DNA of 64,000 nt from an uncultured Alphaproteobacteria bacterium (GCA_937923625.1 CALDTV010000016.1:99791-163790), one strand, 5' to 3'. Shown: positions 45,358 to 53,529, counted from the stretch's first letter. The notes: generated from the sequence alone by a model not told the origin. Numbers and translations: made by a program.

Positions 45358-45432
45358 TGTAATTAATTGCATTTTAAATATCCCCCAGATACAAGGGGGA
45401 ATGTTTGTGCTGATAATTTGCAATTAATTGCA
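45358..45432. repeat. paired palindrome site, copy 2, with a CtrA-type box
   Basis: TGTAATTAATTGCA (45358-45371) and TGCAATTAATTGCA (45419-45432), centres 61 bases apart as in copy 1 at 39391-39465. Between them CCCCC/GGGGG form a hairpin around AGATACAA. TTAATTGCATTTTAA at 45363-45377 is a perfect TTAA-N7-TTAA CtrA box. The site lies between the divergent D5 gene and the CtrA-like gene, so it can serve both as a replication site and a promoter operator. Confidence 0.65.
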
Positions 45433-45553
45433 CTGCGGATTACCCGATATAATACCTACTTAAAGGAAGTAAAATATTTTCATAAAGTAATTGACGTAAT
45501 ATATATTTAATGCTTTATAAGATGAATTATTTTCTAAACATTAAGGTAAAAAC

Positions 45554-46921
45554 ATGCGCGTATTAATTATTTGTGGTCATCCTGAAACATCAAAATCTTT
45601 AGAAATGATGCTTACTCATGAGGGATTTAATTGTTATGCAACCGACCTTGCAGAAGAGGGCGTTGAACTAGCTGAAATGTATGATTATAACGCCATTATT
45701 CTAGACCCAGATAATCTTGATGATACTGACCGTCCACTTGATCCCTTAAAAAGTATTAAAGGTGAAAAGATAAAAGCACCTGTTTTGGTTCTGTCTGGAG
45801 AAAACTCGACTGAGTTCTCATTAGCGGCTTTTGGAGAAGGTGCTGATGATTTTGTTAAAAAGCCTTTCCACAAAAAAGATTTGTCTGCACGCTTACAGGC
45901 CATTATTCGCCGATCAATGGGGCACACCGCAAATACTATTGAAACTGGAGAAATAGCTGTTAATCTTGATGCAAAACAGGTTCACGTATCTGGAACTTCT
46001 GTTCATCTGACAGGAAAAGAATACCAGATGCTAGAACTTTTATCCTTGCGTAAAGGCATGACAGTTACAAAAGAGATGTTTTTAAATCATCTTTACGGCG
46101 GCATGGATGAGCCTGAACTAAAAATTATTGACGTATTTATCTGCAAACTACGTGCGAAATTGCGTGAAGCAAATCATGGTGTGCACCATATTGATACGAA
46201 TTGGGGACGTGGATATATTTTAACAGATGAGCCAATTGCTATGAAAGCTGGAGTATCTAACAAAAGAGCAGAGAGTTATGCAGTTAATGATGATAGCCAA
46301 CTTGACGCTATGGCCGCTGAATTAGAAAAAATTAGGGCTGCTATTGGCGCAAATGAAGGCGATGATATTGATGCTGTACTTTCTAAGCTTAGTGCCTTTA
46401 AAAAATCTACTGAAAAACGTTTGGAGGATGCACCTGAATTATCTGATAGTTTTGAAGATGGTGCTAATGATAACACACACAGTGAAGATGCTAATACTCA
46501 ACATACCGCTCAATATGATGAAAAGGGTATAAGACTTCCCGTAGGTGCTGTATTCCCAATTGGTAGCGTTATCGAAGTAGATACTAATGAGCTAACAGCA
46601 GGAAATGTTTTAGATGGCTCATCAGTTAAAATTACAAATCCTGTAGGAGCAGTCTTAGAAATTTTAACACATTTTCAAGGTAAAAATTTATCTCGTGATG
46701 CCCTTGCTAGAGCAGTTTTTGAATATGAAGACCCTTCAAATACTATCAAACTTGGACAGATAATGACGCAGGCGCAAGGCGCACTTACACAACTCGTTGG
46801 TAGAGAACTTGCTGCAACACTTATTCAATTTTCTTCTGGCGGAACATATGGGATGCCACAAGGTTTGACAGCGATTGGTGGCGTTAATAAAGCCGCTGCC
46901 CTGCCAAATCCTAAGGTTTAA
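45554..46921 (+). CDS. CtrA-like regulator with degenerate receiver and second winged helix
   Basis: 455 residues. Residues 1-120 are a receiver fold that still follows CtrA but has Cys-Gly-His at 7-9 where the acidic Mg pocket Glu-Asp-Asp should be; Asp51 and Lys103 remain. Residues 128-225 are almost the CtrA DNA-binding domain (VHLTGKEYQMLELLSLRKGMT, LNHLYGGMDEPELKIIDVF, WGRGYIL). A linker (230-340) with acidic repeats is followed at about 365-440 by a second, weak OmpR-type winged helix ending GGTYGM. This reads as a CtrA mimic that binds CtrA boxes without phosphorylation. Mobile-element cargo; a CtrA box is 180 bases upstream. Confidence 0.85.
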   Translation: MRVLIICGHPETSKSLEMMLTHEGFNCYATDLAEEGVELAEMYDYNAIILDPDNLDDTDRPLDPLKSIKGEKIKAPVLVLSGENSTEFSLAAFGEGADDFVKKPFHKKDLSARLQAIIRRSMGHTANTIETGEIAVNLDAKQVHVSGTSVHLTGKEYQMLELLSLRKGMTVTKEMFLNHLYGGMDEPELKIIDVFICKLRAKLREANHGVHHIDTNWGRGYILTDEPIAMKAGVSNKRAESYAVNDDSQLDAMAAELEKIRAAIGANEGDDIDAVLSKLSAFKKSTEKRLEDAPELSDSFEDGANDNTHSEDANTQHTAQYDEKGIRLPVGAVFPIGSVIEVDTNELTAGNVLDGSSVKITNPVGAVLEILTHFQGKNLSRDALARAVFEYEDPSNTIKLGQIMTQAQGALTQLVGRELAATLIQFSSGGTYGMPQGLTAIGGVNKAAALPNPKV

Positions 46922-46937
46922 ATATAAAGCTATAATC

Positions 46938-48983
46938 ATGAACGTAATGACTGACATAAAAGAAGAAAATTCAACTATTCATAAGCTAATTGCCCAGCAT
47001 GTTCCTGATGATAGAAAAGCTTCATTTGACCTTGCCGCGCGTGTTTTGAGTGTAGATGAATTTACATTTTTATCTTCACAATTCTTTATAAAAGAGGATT
47101 ACCGAAAATCTATAGAAGACATTCTAAAAACGCCTAATGCAAAAAAGAAAAATCTAGACCGCCGTCAGGTTTTAGAGATCATTAAATCTGCAATAATCAA
47201 TCTCCATGAGGCTGCCTCTCGAGAGTTACTAGATATACCCGCAGCAATTTTCACATTGGGGGATGAAGTATCAGCAAGACTAAGAGCCGAAGAATTTTTT
47301 GAAACAGAAAGCGGGAATATTTTCAACAGCGGCCCGAAACGTGAAGCGTTCGAATTATCACGCGATATTCTTGATGCACGGTCATTTCAAATATTAACGA
47401 TGAATGCATTCAGAAAAAAAACAGAATGTCTTACTGTTGAAGAGATTGCTTCCGAACTTGATCTTGATTTAGAAGACACGCGAACTGTACTACATCGTGC
47501 CGCTATAACACTTGCCACTAATGCGAAAACAAGTGGAAAGGCTCATATTGCTGAAACTGTTAACGACATTATTCAATACGGCGATGCTACATCAAAGCAA
47601 ACCAGTAATCCTAAGACAGTTAGAAGAAATAGTTTTGCACAAGCTCAATTTAAACCGCTTCCAGAACTTGCAGAAGCTTTTGATGAAGAAAGTAAACTTG
47701 CACCCAATTTTGGTTATGCTCTTGGTATGTTAAGAGATGCCTCTTTGCTGCTTACTGAGACAGAGTTTCGGATATTTGCTTCACATGACTTGAGACTTGA
47801 AGATTATCGCCAATCTCTAAATGAATTAGCAGAAGAGTTTGAAGTGCCTGTTGCGACGATTGTTGATATGAGAAATGCAGCTGTTGCAAAGGTCGTTGCT
47901 TACCGTGCAGAGCAAGGAACAACATCAAAACGCCAATACGCAGCCTTATTGCCAATTGAGCCACCAGTTGATGAAACATCATCAGAATATATTGCTCTAA
48001 AGTCTGTGTATGACCAAGAAACAGCCATGATAGCTAACTTTGGTGTTACAAGAGGTGCGTTTGAGCAAGCATTCAAAGTGCTTGATGCTGATGAGCTTGA
48101 GGTGATTTCGATGGCTTTCTTACGACAAAAGGACGATAGGATTTCTATTGCATCGATTGTGACGGAAAAAGATAAAGATATGTATGAAGTTGAAGCAACC
48201 CTTAACACTGCAATCGTTTCGTTCGCAAATCATGTTGCTTCGCAAGATAAAGCAACACTGATAACTAGAGAAATGGTCAAACAATGTCCTGAAATTGCAG
48301 ACTTAAAACCAAAAAGAAAATCTAAGGCCACCGTACAAGATTTTAACGGTTCATCTGGGTTAGATGCAAATGATAGCGTTGATAACAATGATGCTGCTGA
48401 TGAGCTTGATAAACAAGACAAAACGCCAGCTCAAAAAAGCGAGGAAGAGTTAATCTTAGAAAAGATTGGTCATGATGGATTTGATGAAAATGACCTAGAA
48501 GTGTTGGGGAACATACATCTCCAAAAACTAACTGATCAAGATAGGGCGCTAGGTTTCTTTATGTTGGCAAGTGCTGCAATGTTAAATGACCAGAATACTG
48601 GACTTGTCGAGCAAGTTGTCGCGTTACAATCGCAGTTTGGCGTACAATTTGACCCTGATACTCACTATCCAATTGTGGAGCAATATATTCAAAGCCAACT
48701 TAATGAAGGTATCGACTTTGAATTTGAGCTAGGTGTTGATGGCTTTGACACGGCCGATCAAGAAGAGTTTGAGCAATCACATCAAGAAGTTGAAACAAAT
48801 CAAACTTTTGATAGTCAAAGTGAAATACCGTTTATAGCACCAATTGTACAGTACGTAATACCAGCGAGTGCGTTTCCTAAAGATGGCGCACTAAGAATAA
48901 CATTTCGTGCAAGAAGCGCACATGATTACGAGCTTAATTTGGAACCTGTAGCTCCGAGTAAATATCAAAGATTTGATGTATGA
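46938..48983 (+). CDS. protein with four sigma-region-4-like modules
   Basis: 681 residues from ATG 46938 (ATG 46947 possible), 16 bases after the CtrA-like gene. Four modules, about residues 36-92, 145-193, 271-322 and 381-430, each follow the region-4 pattern: L-x-x-x-E/S-F-x-x-[IL] ... then an HTH-like stretch, clearest in LDARSFQILTMNAFRKKTECLTVEEIASELDLDLEDTRTVLHRAA. Each is preceded by a similar F-x-x-[AG]-x-x-[LA]-x-x-D/L segment, so a ~120-residue unit was multiplied. The C-terminal 200 residues are acidic and unknown. No region 2 (-10 binding) is present, so it is not a normal sigma factor. Confidence 0.6.
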   Translation: MNVMTDIKEENSTIHKLIAQHVPDDRKASFDLAARVLSVDEFTFLSSQFFIKEDYRKSIEDILKTPNAKKKNLDRRQVLEIIKSAIINLHEAASRELLDIPAAIFTLGDEVSARLRAEEFFETESGNIFNSGPKREAFELSRDILDARSFQILTMNAFRKKTECLTVEEIASELDLDLEDTRTVLHRAAITLATNAKTSGKAHIAETVNDIIQYGDATSKQTSNPKTVRRNSFAQAQFKPLPELAEAFDEESKLAPNFGYALGMLRDASLLLTETEFRIFASHDLRLEDYRQSLNELAEEFEVPVATIVDMRNAAVAKVVAYRAEQGTTSKRQYAALLPIEPPVDETSSEYIALKSVYDQETAMIANFGVTRGAFEQAFKVLDADELEVISMAFLRQKDDRISIASIVTEKDKDMYEVEATLNTAIVSFANHVASQDKATLITREMVKQCPEIADLKPKRKSKATVQDFNGSSGLDANDSVDNNDAADELDKQDKTPAQKSEEELILEKIGHDGFDENDLEVLGNIHLQKLTDQDRALGFFMLASAAMLNDQNTGLVEQVVALQSQFGVQFDPDTHYPIVEQYIQSQLNEGIDFEFELGVDGFDTADQEEFEQSHQEVETNQTFDSQSEIPFIAPIVQYVIPASAFPKDGALRITFRARSAHDYELNLEPVAPSKYQRFDV

Positions 48984-49021
48984 TACTTTTACTAATTTAA
49001 TTGCTAAATGTTTTACAATTT

Positions 49022-49042
49022 GGTACACATAGCTGGTACACA
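49022..49042 (+). promoter_or_regulatory. GGTACACA direct repeat pair, right end of element
   Basis: GGTACACA at 49022-49029 and 49035-49042, 13 bases apart, in the same orientation as the pair at 36541-36561 and 61 bases inside attR. Probable integrase arm sites. Confidence 0.6.
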
Positions 49043-49070
49043 ACAAAGAAATATGTTGTCTAAAAGTTAT

Positions 49071-50582
49071 TTAATTACAATGTGTTAGAAAATTAACTGG
49101 AAAATCCTGCTCCCTCCACCATTTAGTCTCTCCCTCCGCATCCATACACTCTGATAAAGGTGAATTCATTGTGTACCGTAGCTTTTCACCATTCATTTGT
49201 AAGTTCGAAAATACTGTTTTTAACAAATGTCGTTTTAATGTAGTTTTCGAACTCTTAAACACAACTAACCCCTTATTACAGAGCAAAAGCATTGATAGAA
49301 GTGCTTCTTCAAAATCTTTACCGTTTAATAACTGTGCTCGCAAATCAGCTGTGATGTCACTGTTACGTTGCTGTAATTGGGTGTATTTACGATTGTAAAT
49401 GTCTTGGGGTATCTGCTCTTTGACCAGTAGGTCAGTTAATTTATCAATCTGCTGTTCAATCTCTGTACGTTCTTCATGAAGTTTCATAATGTTTTGCTTA
49501 GATTGTAACCTGTTTAGTTCCGCTCTCTTTTGAGTGTATTTTTTAATTTCATCAAAATCTGCGTCTGAAATGTGTATTTTCTTTAAAGCGGCTTCTACTT
49601 GTTTCAGTATTATAAGTTCTTTAATCCAAATTTTGTGAGAAAGGTCTTTTGGATTACGACATATTAAGTAGAAATATTTTCCTTTTTTTATGTCACAGGT
49701 TACTTGCCGACCAGAAGCCTGACATGTAATTAATGAACGAAATAAGAATGGATATTTAGTATTAATTTTAGATGGGTTATATCCTCGCTTCTTTTTAACC
49801 TCCTGACACTTATCGAATAATTGTTTTGAAATTAGTGGTTCATAGTTGTGTTGATATAACTGCCCTTTAACTCTCATTACACCATAATAGAAGGGGTTTT
49901 GTAATATTGTTTGAAGATATTGAGCACCAAGTTTTACTTCTTTTCGTGAAGTTAAGCCCCACTTTTTAGCGTTTTCTGATAATAATTTTAATGAGTAAGT
50001 ACCCTTTGAATATTCTGAAAAAAGCTTTTTAACTAAACGTGCTTTTTTGAGGTCGACGGCTACTGATGCTTTACCGTTTTTACTGTCAACAATATTCAAG
50101 TAACCTAGAGGAGCTTGACCACACCAACCGCCGTTGCGAAGCTTGAAATTCACACTGCCTCTGATGTTGTCAGAAAGTTGGTCTGTATATGATTGAGCCA
50201 TTACAACACCCATGTTCCACATTAGTTTCTGGGTGCTGTTAGCATCTTTACAAAGCACGTTACCTTCTTTTACGAAGTGAAGTTCAAGAACGTCTCTCTG
50301 CATAAGGTCATTAAAGATTGGAGTTTCTTTGAAGCTTCTTTGTAGACGGTCTACGGTATCAACTATAAGCGCAATCTTCGTTTTCTGTCTTTTGATGAAA
50401 GTAATCATTTCATCAAATTCTGGTCGTTGCTTCTTGGTGGAGGATTCAATGATTGAAAGCTTCTTGATTACATCAAGTTCTTTACGTTCGGCATACTGTT
50501 CAAGGTTCCGCATTTGAGCGTCCAATGAGTGACCATCGAATTGTTCTTTTGAAGATATTCTTGCGAGTATTATAGCTTTCAT
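49071..50582 (-). CDS. large serine recombinase inside an invertible-looking cassette
   Basis: 503 residues from ATG 50582; the longer reading to 50672 lies inside the repeat arm and is rejected. Resolvase domain with nucleophile Ser in AIILARISSKEQFDGHSL, and DTVDRLQRS; recombinase domain (NGGWCGQAPLGYLNIVD), zinc ribbon with the two cysteines of ITCQASGRQVTCDIKKGKYFYLICRNP (fourth ligand unclear), then a coiled coil (LNRLQSKQNIMKLHEERTEIEQQIDKLTDLLV). The end of the gene runs through the left 125-bp arm into attR sequence, giving the tail WWREQDFPVNFLTHCN. Reading into the right arm instead would give WWSIIDVIRTNYSKSDC. An intact enzyme between its own inverted repeats suggests self-inversion. 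Confidence 0.9.
   Translation of the reverse strand: MKAIILARISSKEQFDGHSLDAQMRNLEQYAERKELDVIKKLSIIESSTKKQRPEFDEMITFIKRQKTKIALIVDTVDRLQRSFKETPIFNDLMQRDVLELHFVKEGNVLCKDANSTQKLMWNMGVVMAQSYTDQLSDNIRGSVNFKLRNGGWCGQAPLGYLNIVDSKNGKASVAVDLKKARLVKKLFSEYSKGTYSLKLLSENAKKWGLTSRKEVKLGAQYLQTILQNPFYYGVMRVKGQLYQHNYEPLISKQLFDKCQEVKKKRGYNPSKINTKYPFLFRSLITCQASGRQVTCDIKKGKYFYLICRNPKDLSHKIWIKELIILKQVEAALKKIHISDADFDEIKKYTQKRAELNRLQSKQNIMKLHEERTEIEQQIDKLTDLLVKEQIPQDIYNRKYTQLQQRNSDITADLRAQLLNGKDFEEALLSMLLLCNKGLVVFKSSKTTLKRHLLKTVFSNLQMNGEKLRYTMNSPLSECMDAEGETKWWREQDFPVNFLTHCN
49103..49121 (+). other. attR: right attachment site
   Basis: AATCCTGCTCCCTCCACCA, 18 of 19 identical to the tRNA-Tyr 3' end. Its last eight bases also form the beginning of the 125-bp inverted repeat at 49114, so the serine recombinase cassette abuts or invaded attR. 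Confidence 0.85.
49114..49238. repeat. left arm of a perfect 125-bp inverted repeat
   Basis: Identical in reverse complement to 50594-50718. The arm encodes the C-terminal ~40 residues of the serine recombinase on the minus strand and starts within attR. Confidence 0.95.
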
Positions 50583-50593
50583 TTTTTTCTTTC

Positions 50594-50718
50594 TTAAAAC
50601 GACATTTGTTAAAAACAGTATTTTCGAACTTACAAATGAATGGTGAAAAGCTACGGTACACAATGAATTCACCTTTATCAGAGTGTATGGATGCGGAGGG
50701 AGAGACTAAATGGTGGAG
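50594..50718. repeat. right arm of a perfect 125-bp inverted repeat
   Basis: Reverse complement of 49114-49238 over all 125 bases. Lies just upstream of the recombinase start, and would hold its leader and promoter. The unique interior is 49239-50593. Confidence 0.95.
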
Positions 50719-50895
50719 CATCATTGATGTAATTCGAACTAATTATTCAAAATCAGATTGCTAGTGTGATGAGGCGCAGTACGAAAATATAAAAAATAGC
50801 TCTTTCTTATTAATCAAATACTCCAACTATCATAACAAAAGTACGCACCTATTCGTTCAAAATATTTGTAACTATCAATATTTTTTTGCGTTTAA

Positions 50896-50911
50896 TGTGA
50901 TAGCAATCACA
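50896..50911. promoter_or_regulatory. CRP-type operator, perfect palindrome
   Basis: TGTGATAGCAATCACA, a perfect TGTGA-N6-TCACA site 58 bases before the radical SAM gene. The Crp/Fnr regulator encoded next has the recognition helix SRETVSRV, which suits TGTGA, so autoregulation is likely. Confidence 0.7.
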
Positions 50912-50969
50912 GCTATTTTTTTGCGTATATAATTTACTCAAACTCGAATTGATTAATTTGGAGTTTAAA

Positions 50970-51953
50970 ATGAGTAATACTGAAATCGATTATCAAACAA
51001 CTTTAATTTTTGGCGACATAAATGATCGCGTAATTGAAAGCGTTGGTTCACATGAAGGTAAAAAGCCTTTTGAGGTCGGTTATTATAATGGTGATGATAA
51101 AAAGAAAGCCATTATCAATGTATCTTGTGCAACAGGTTGTCCTGTGGGCTGTAATTTCTGTGACTTAACAGATTCAGGTGGTCCGCTCACGCCAGAGTCT
51201 ATCTATCAGCAAGTGGAAGATATGCTATTTTTTGCAAAATCTGTTGATGGATATAATCCCTGTGACAAGCCTTTAAAGATTAACTTTGCAAAAACAGGTG
51301 AGCCTTTGTTGAACGGACATATAGTTGATGCGATGGATCTTATTGCTTCAAAAATACCAAGCACATCTTTTAAAATTTCAACATCCATGCCCAATATTCC
51401 ACAGGTGCAAGAGCGCATAAAAGATTGGGCTTTATTCGCCTCTAATTATCAAGCTGGATCAGTACAACTACAAATCTCACTTATTTCAACGAGTGAAAGC
51501 TTTCGTCAAGCGAGTGTTGGTATGCGATCAAATATGTCACTACTCCCGTTGGAAGGTGTTGCTGAATCCATAAATACATGGTTTCGTTATAACAAAGCGG
51601 GTCGGACGCCAAATTGTAGCTTTCTCTTAAGTGCCGATACTCCATGCAATCCACTGGATATTATCGATACTTTTCGACCTGGAAATGTAAACTTTAGGAT
51701 AAGACCTGTTGTAACGACCCAAAATAGCCAAGCTAATGGCCTAAAACCTATTTCCGAAGCATCAATAGAAAATATTTTATCTGTCTTTAGGCTTTATTCT
51801 TATAATATAAATACTGCAGGTGTTACGACGATGACAGAACAGGCACATGCTCTGGCTTCTAATGTGACAAGACGGCAAGTTGTTGCAGGTCAACGACCAT
51901 CAGGAACTTTCTTTGTTGATAGAGCTGGCTCTTTAACACCTATACAATTATAA
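50970..51953 (+). CDS. radical SAM protein, RlmN-like subgroup
   Basis: 327 residues from ATG 50970, with TTTGGAG upstream. INVSCATGCPVGCNFCDLTDSGG carries the [4Fe-4S] motif C-x3-C-x2-C. It is followed by NFAKTGEPLLNGHIVDAMDLIASKIPSTSFKISTSMPN, resembling the GEPLLN motif of RlmN/Cfr methyltransferases (Q/G-G-M-G-E-P-L-x-N), then VQLQISLISTSESFRQAS. The C-terminal cysteine of RlmN that makes the methyl adduct is not evident, so a different reaction is possible. Co-transcribed with the following Crp/Fnr regulator; the CRP-type site lies upstream. Possibly part of an oxygen or nutrient response. Confidence 0.75.
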   Translation: MSNTEIDYQTTLIFGDINDRVIESVGSHEGKKPFEVGYYNGDDKKKAIINVSCATGCPVGCNFCDLTDSGGPLTPESIYQQVEDMLFFAKSVDGYNPCDKPLKINFAKTGEPLLNGHIVDAMDLIASKIPSTSFKISTSMPNIPQVQERIKDWALFASNYQAGSVQLQISLISTSESFRQASVGMRSNMSLLPLEGVAESINTWFRYNKAGRTPNCSFLLSADTPCNPLDIIDTFRPGNVNFRIRPVVTTQNSQANGLKPISEASIENILSVFRLYSYNINTAGVTTMTEQAHALASNVTRRQVVAGQRPSGTFFVDRAGSLTPIQL

Positions 51954-51960
51954 ATAAATC

Positions 51961-52629
51961 ATGGAAGAAATTAGGACGCTAAAAAAGATAGAGTTATTTT
52001 GTGAGTGCACTGAAAATGAACCTTTAAAAATCAAATCATTGCTATTACCAGCGCAGACGTATCCCAAAGGCCATGTGTTAATGGAGCCTCAATCACAAGA
52101 AAACGATGTATTTTTTGTCGTTTCTGGAAATGTAAGATTATCTCTTATCGATGAGAATGGAGAACTCATTTCCTACAGAGATATAAAGTGTGGAGATTAC
52201 TTTGGTTGGTTATCTGCTATCGATCACCAAGTAAGACTCACATCAGCAGTTGCAACAGAAAAAACGACAGTAATAAAAGCTACGTCTCAAAACTTCAAAA
52301 AAATTATTAAGGTCAGCAACAGTATAGAAGATAAATTTTTATCACGCTTATGTGGTGTCATAAGAGATTATACAAACAGGATAAAATCTTTAACGACCTT
52401 ATCTTCAAAAGACCGCGTTCTCAGAGAGTTAAAGAAAAGGTTTGAAGAAGATAATGGAAAGCTGATTATTTCTAGTCATGAAGACTTTGCAACATGGGCT
52501 GGAACATCGCGTGAAACAGTATCACGCGTTTTTAGTAATTTAGATAAAAAAGGCACCATCAAACGTAATAGTAATGAATATGAATTACTTAAATCAATTG
52601 ATTTAAGTAGTGATTATCTAAGTCAATAG
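51961..52629 (+). CDS. Crp/Fnr-family transcriptional regulator
   Basis: 222 residues. cNMP-like domain residues 20-125 (PAQTYPKGHVLMEPQSQENDVFFVVSGNVRLSLIDENGELISYRDIKCGDYFGWLSAI), dimer helix to 150, then HTH_Crp with SSHEDFATWAGTSRETVSRVFSNLDKKGTI (Arg-Glu-Thr-Val-Ser-Arg at 184-189). Only two cysteines near the N-terminus (ELFCECTENE), so the Fnr four-cysteine iron-sulfur set is missing. Recognition residues are those of CRP, in line with the palindrome at 50896. Seven bases after the radical SAM gene. Confidence 0.9.
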   Translation: MEEIRTLKKIELFCECTENEPLKIKSLLLPAQTYPKGHVLMEPQSQENDVFFVVSGNVRLSLIDENGELISYRDIKCGDYFGWLSAIDHQVRLTSAVATEKTTVIKATSQNFKKIIKVSNSIEDKFLSRLCGVIRDYTNRIKSLTTLSSKDRVLRELKKRFEEDNGKLIISSHEDFATWAGTSRETVSRVFSNLDKKGTIKRNSNEYELLKSIDLSSDYLSQ

Positions 52630-52662
52630 GTATCCGCGATTTTATTCGCGAACACCTTACAA

Positions 52663-53529
52663 TTAACAAAAACTAGGATGTCCCGTATAAACTTTGGTGC
52701 TTGCTCTACTTGTTGCAGCCCTTTCAATTTCTTCAGGCATAGAAAGCCTTGGTTTTGCTTCAACCGTGTGCCAGCTTCCCATCGTATCGAGATCAAGCCC
52801 CATATCTGCTAACATATTTACAATTGCAACTTTTTCAGAAAATTTAGCTTTTGAAGCAAATACATGGGACAGCAAGTAACGCGCATCTTTTGCTTTCGCC
52901 GTTTTGTCATGGTCATGATGCGCAATATAGTACTCGCCATCATCTGCCTCCTCTGATATATTAAGCCAAATAGGTCCCTCAGTAATAAATGCTTTTATTA
53001 AATCATGATCTCCCAAATAGGCAGCACACATTAAAAGCGGCATTGGGTTTGACGCTACTTCGACATTAAAGGGAAGCGCTGCATATAATGCGGCAATGAT
53101 TGGCGCACGCTTATGCGCATACTTACTCGGTAAGTTATCCTTAAAGCCATTACAATCTTTTCGCATAAACGTATAAAGATTCATGTAATGATCTGGTTTC
53201 CAGCCATTTAACCCATTGCTCTTTACGAAGACATCTAATAAATCATCACGATCTTCACTAATTAACTCTTTGAATATACCAAAACGTAAATCTGGCATAT
53301 CTGAAAAATCCGGATATAGCACTTTCGATCTGATTGCATAAAGAAACATATCAGGCTTTGCTTTATCGATTAATAGTGATGCAGCGCGTCCAAGATGAGC
53401 ATAACGACCTGTTCTATGATCTTTTCCACTTTCAAATATATTAAGACCAAGATCTTCTAACTTTTTTACAGCTGAGATGTCGTTATCTCTAATTGCATTT
53501 GCAATATATACATTTATATCACTTGTCAT
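52663..53529 (-). CDS. ankyrin-like repeat protein, hypothetical
   Basis: 288 residues. DINVYIANAIRDNDISAVKKLEDLGLNIFE, PMPLLMCAAYLGDHDLIKAFITEGPIWLNI and KVAIVNMLADMGLDLDTMGSW resemble diverged ankyrin helices (A-x-x-G-x-x-x-x-V/L-x-x-L-x-x-G-x-x). No signal peptide or enzymatic domain. Cytosolic or secreted partner-binding protein; function unknown. Divergent from the TrmB-type regulator at 53626. Confidence 0.5.
   Translation of the reverse strand: MTSDINVYIANAIRDNDISAVKKLEDLGLNIFESGKDHRTGRYAHLGRAASLLIDKAKPDMFLYAIRSKVLYPDFSDMPDLRFGIFKELISEDRDDLLDVFVKSNGLNGWKPDHYMNLYTFMRKDCNGFKDNLPSKYAHKRAPIIAALYAALPFNVEVASNPMPLLMCAAYLGDHDLIKAFITEGPIWLNISEEADDGEYYIAHHDHDKTAKAKDARYLLSHVFASKAKFSEKVAIVNMLADMGLDLDTMGSWHTVEAKPRLSMPEEIERAATSRASTKVYTGHPSFC

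Larger units (their letters stand above)
36477..49121 (+). mobile_element. 12.6-kb integrative element in tRNA-Tyr
   Basis: Bounded by the 19-bp attL/attR repeat. Order: tyrosine integrase, Rep-like protein, RarA-C-like protein, second tyrosine recombinase, structured RNA, membrane protein, GGxNSGRR-family protein, D5-type helicase (reverse strand), CtrA mimic, sigma-region-4-like protein. Two 13-bp-spaced GGTACACA pairs lie just inside both ends and are probable integrase arm sites. Rep and D5 genes indicate excision and replication; with no capsid or transfer genes it is probably a satellite or mobilisable element that depends on a helper. Confidence 0.85.

Noticed and set aside
50583..50672. 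N-terminal extension of the serine recombinase
   Set aside because: It lies within the inverted-repeat arm, is not homologous to recombinases, and the resolvase fold starts at MKAIILAR.
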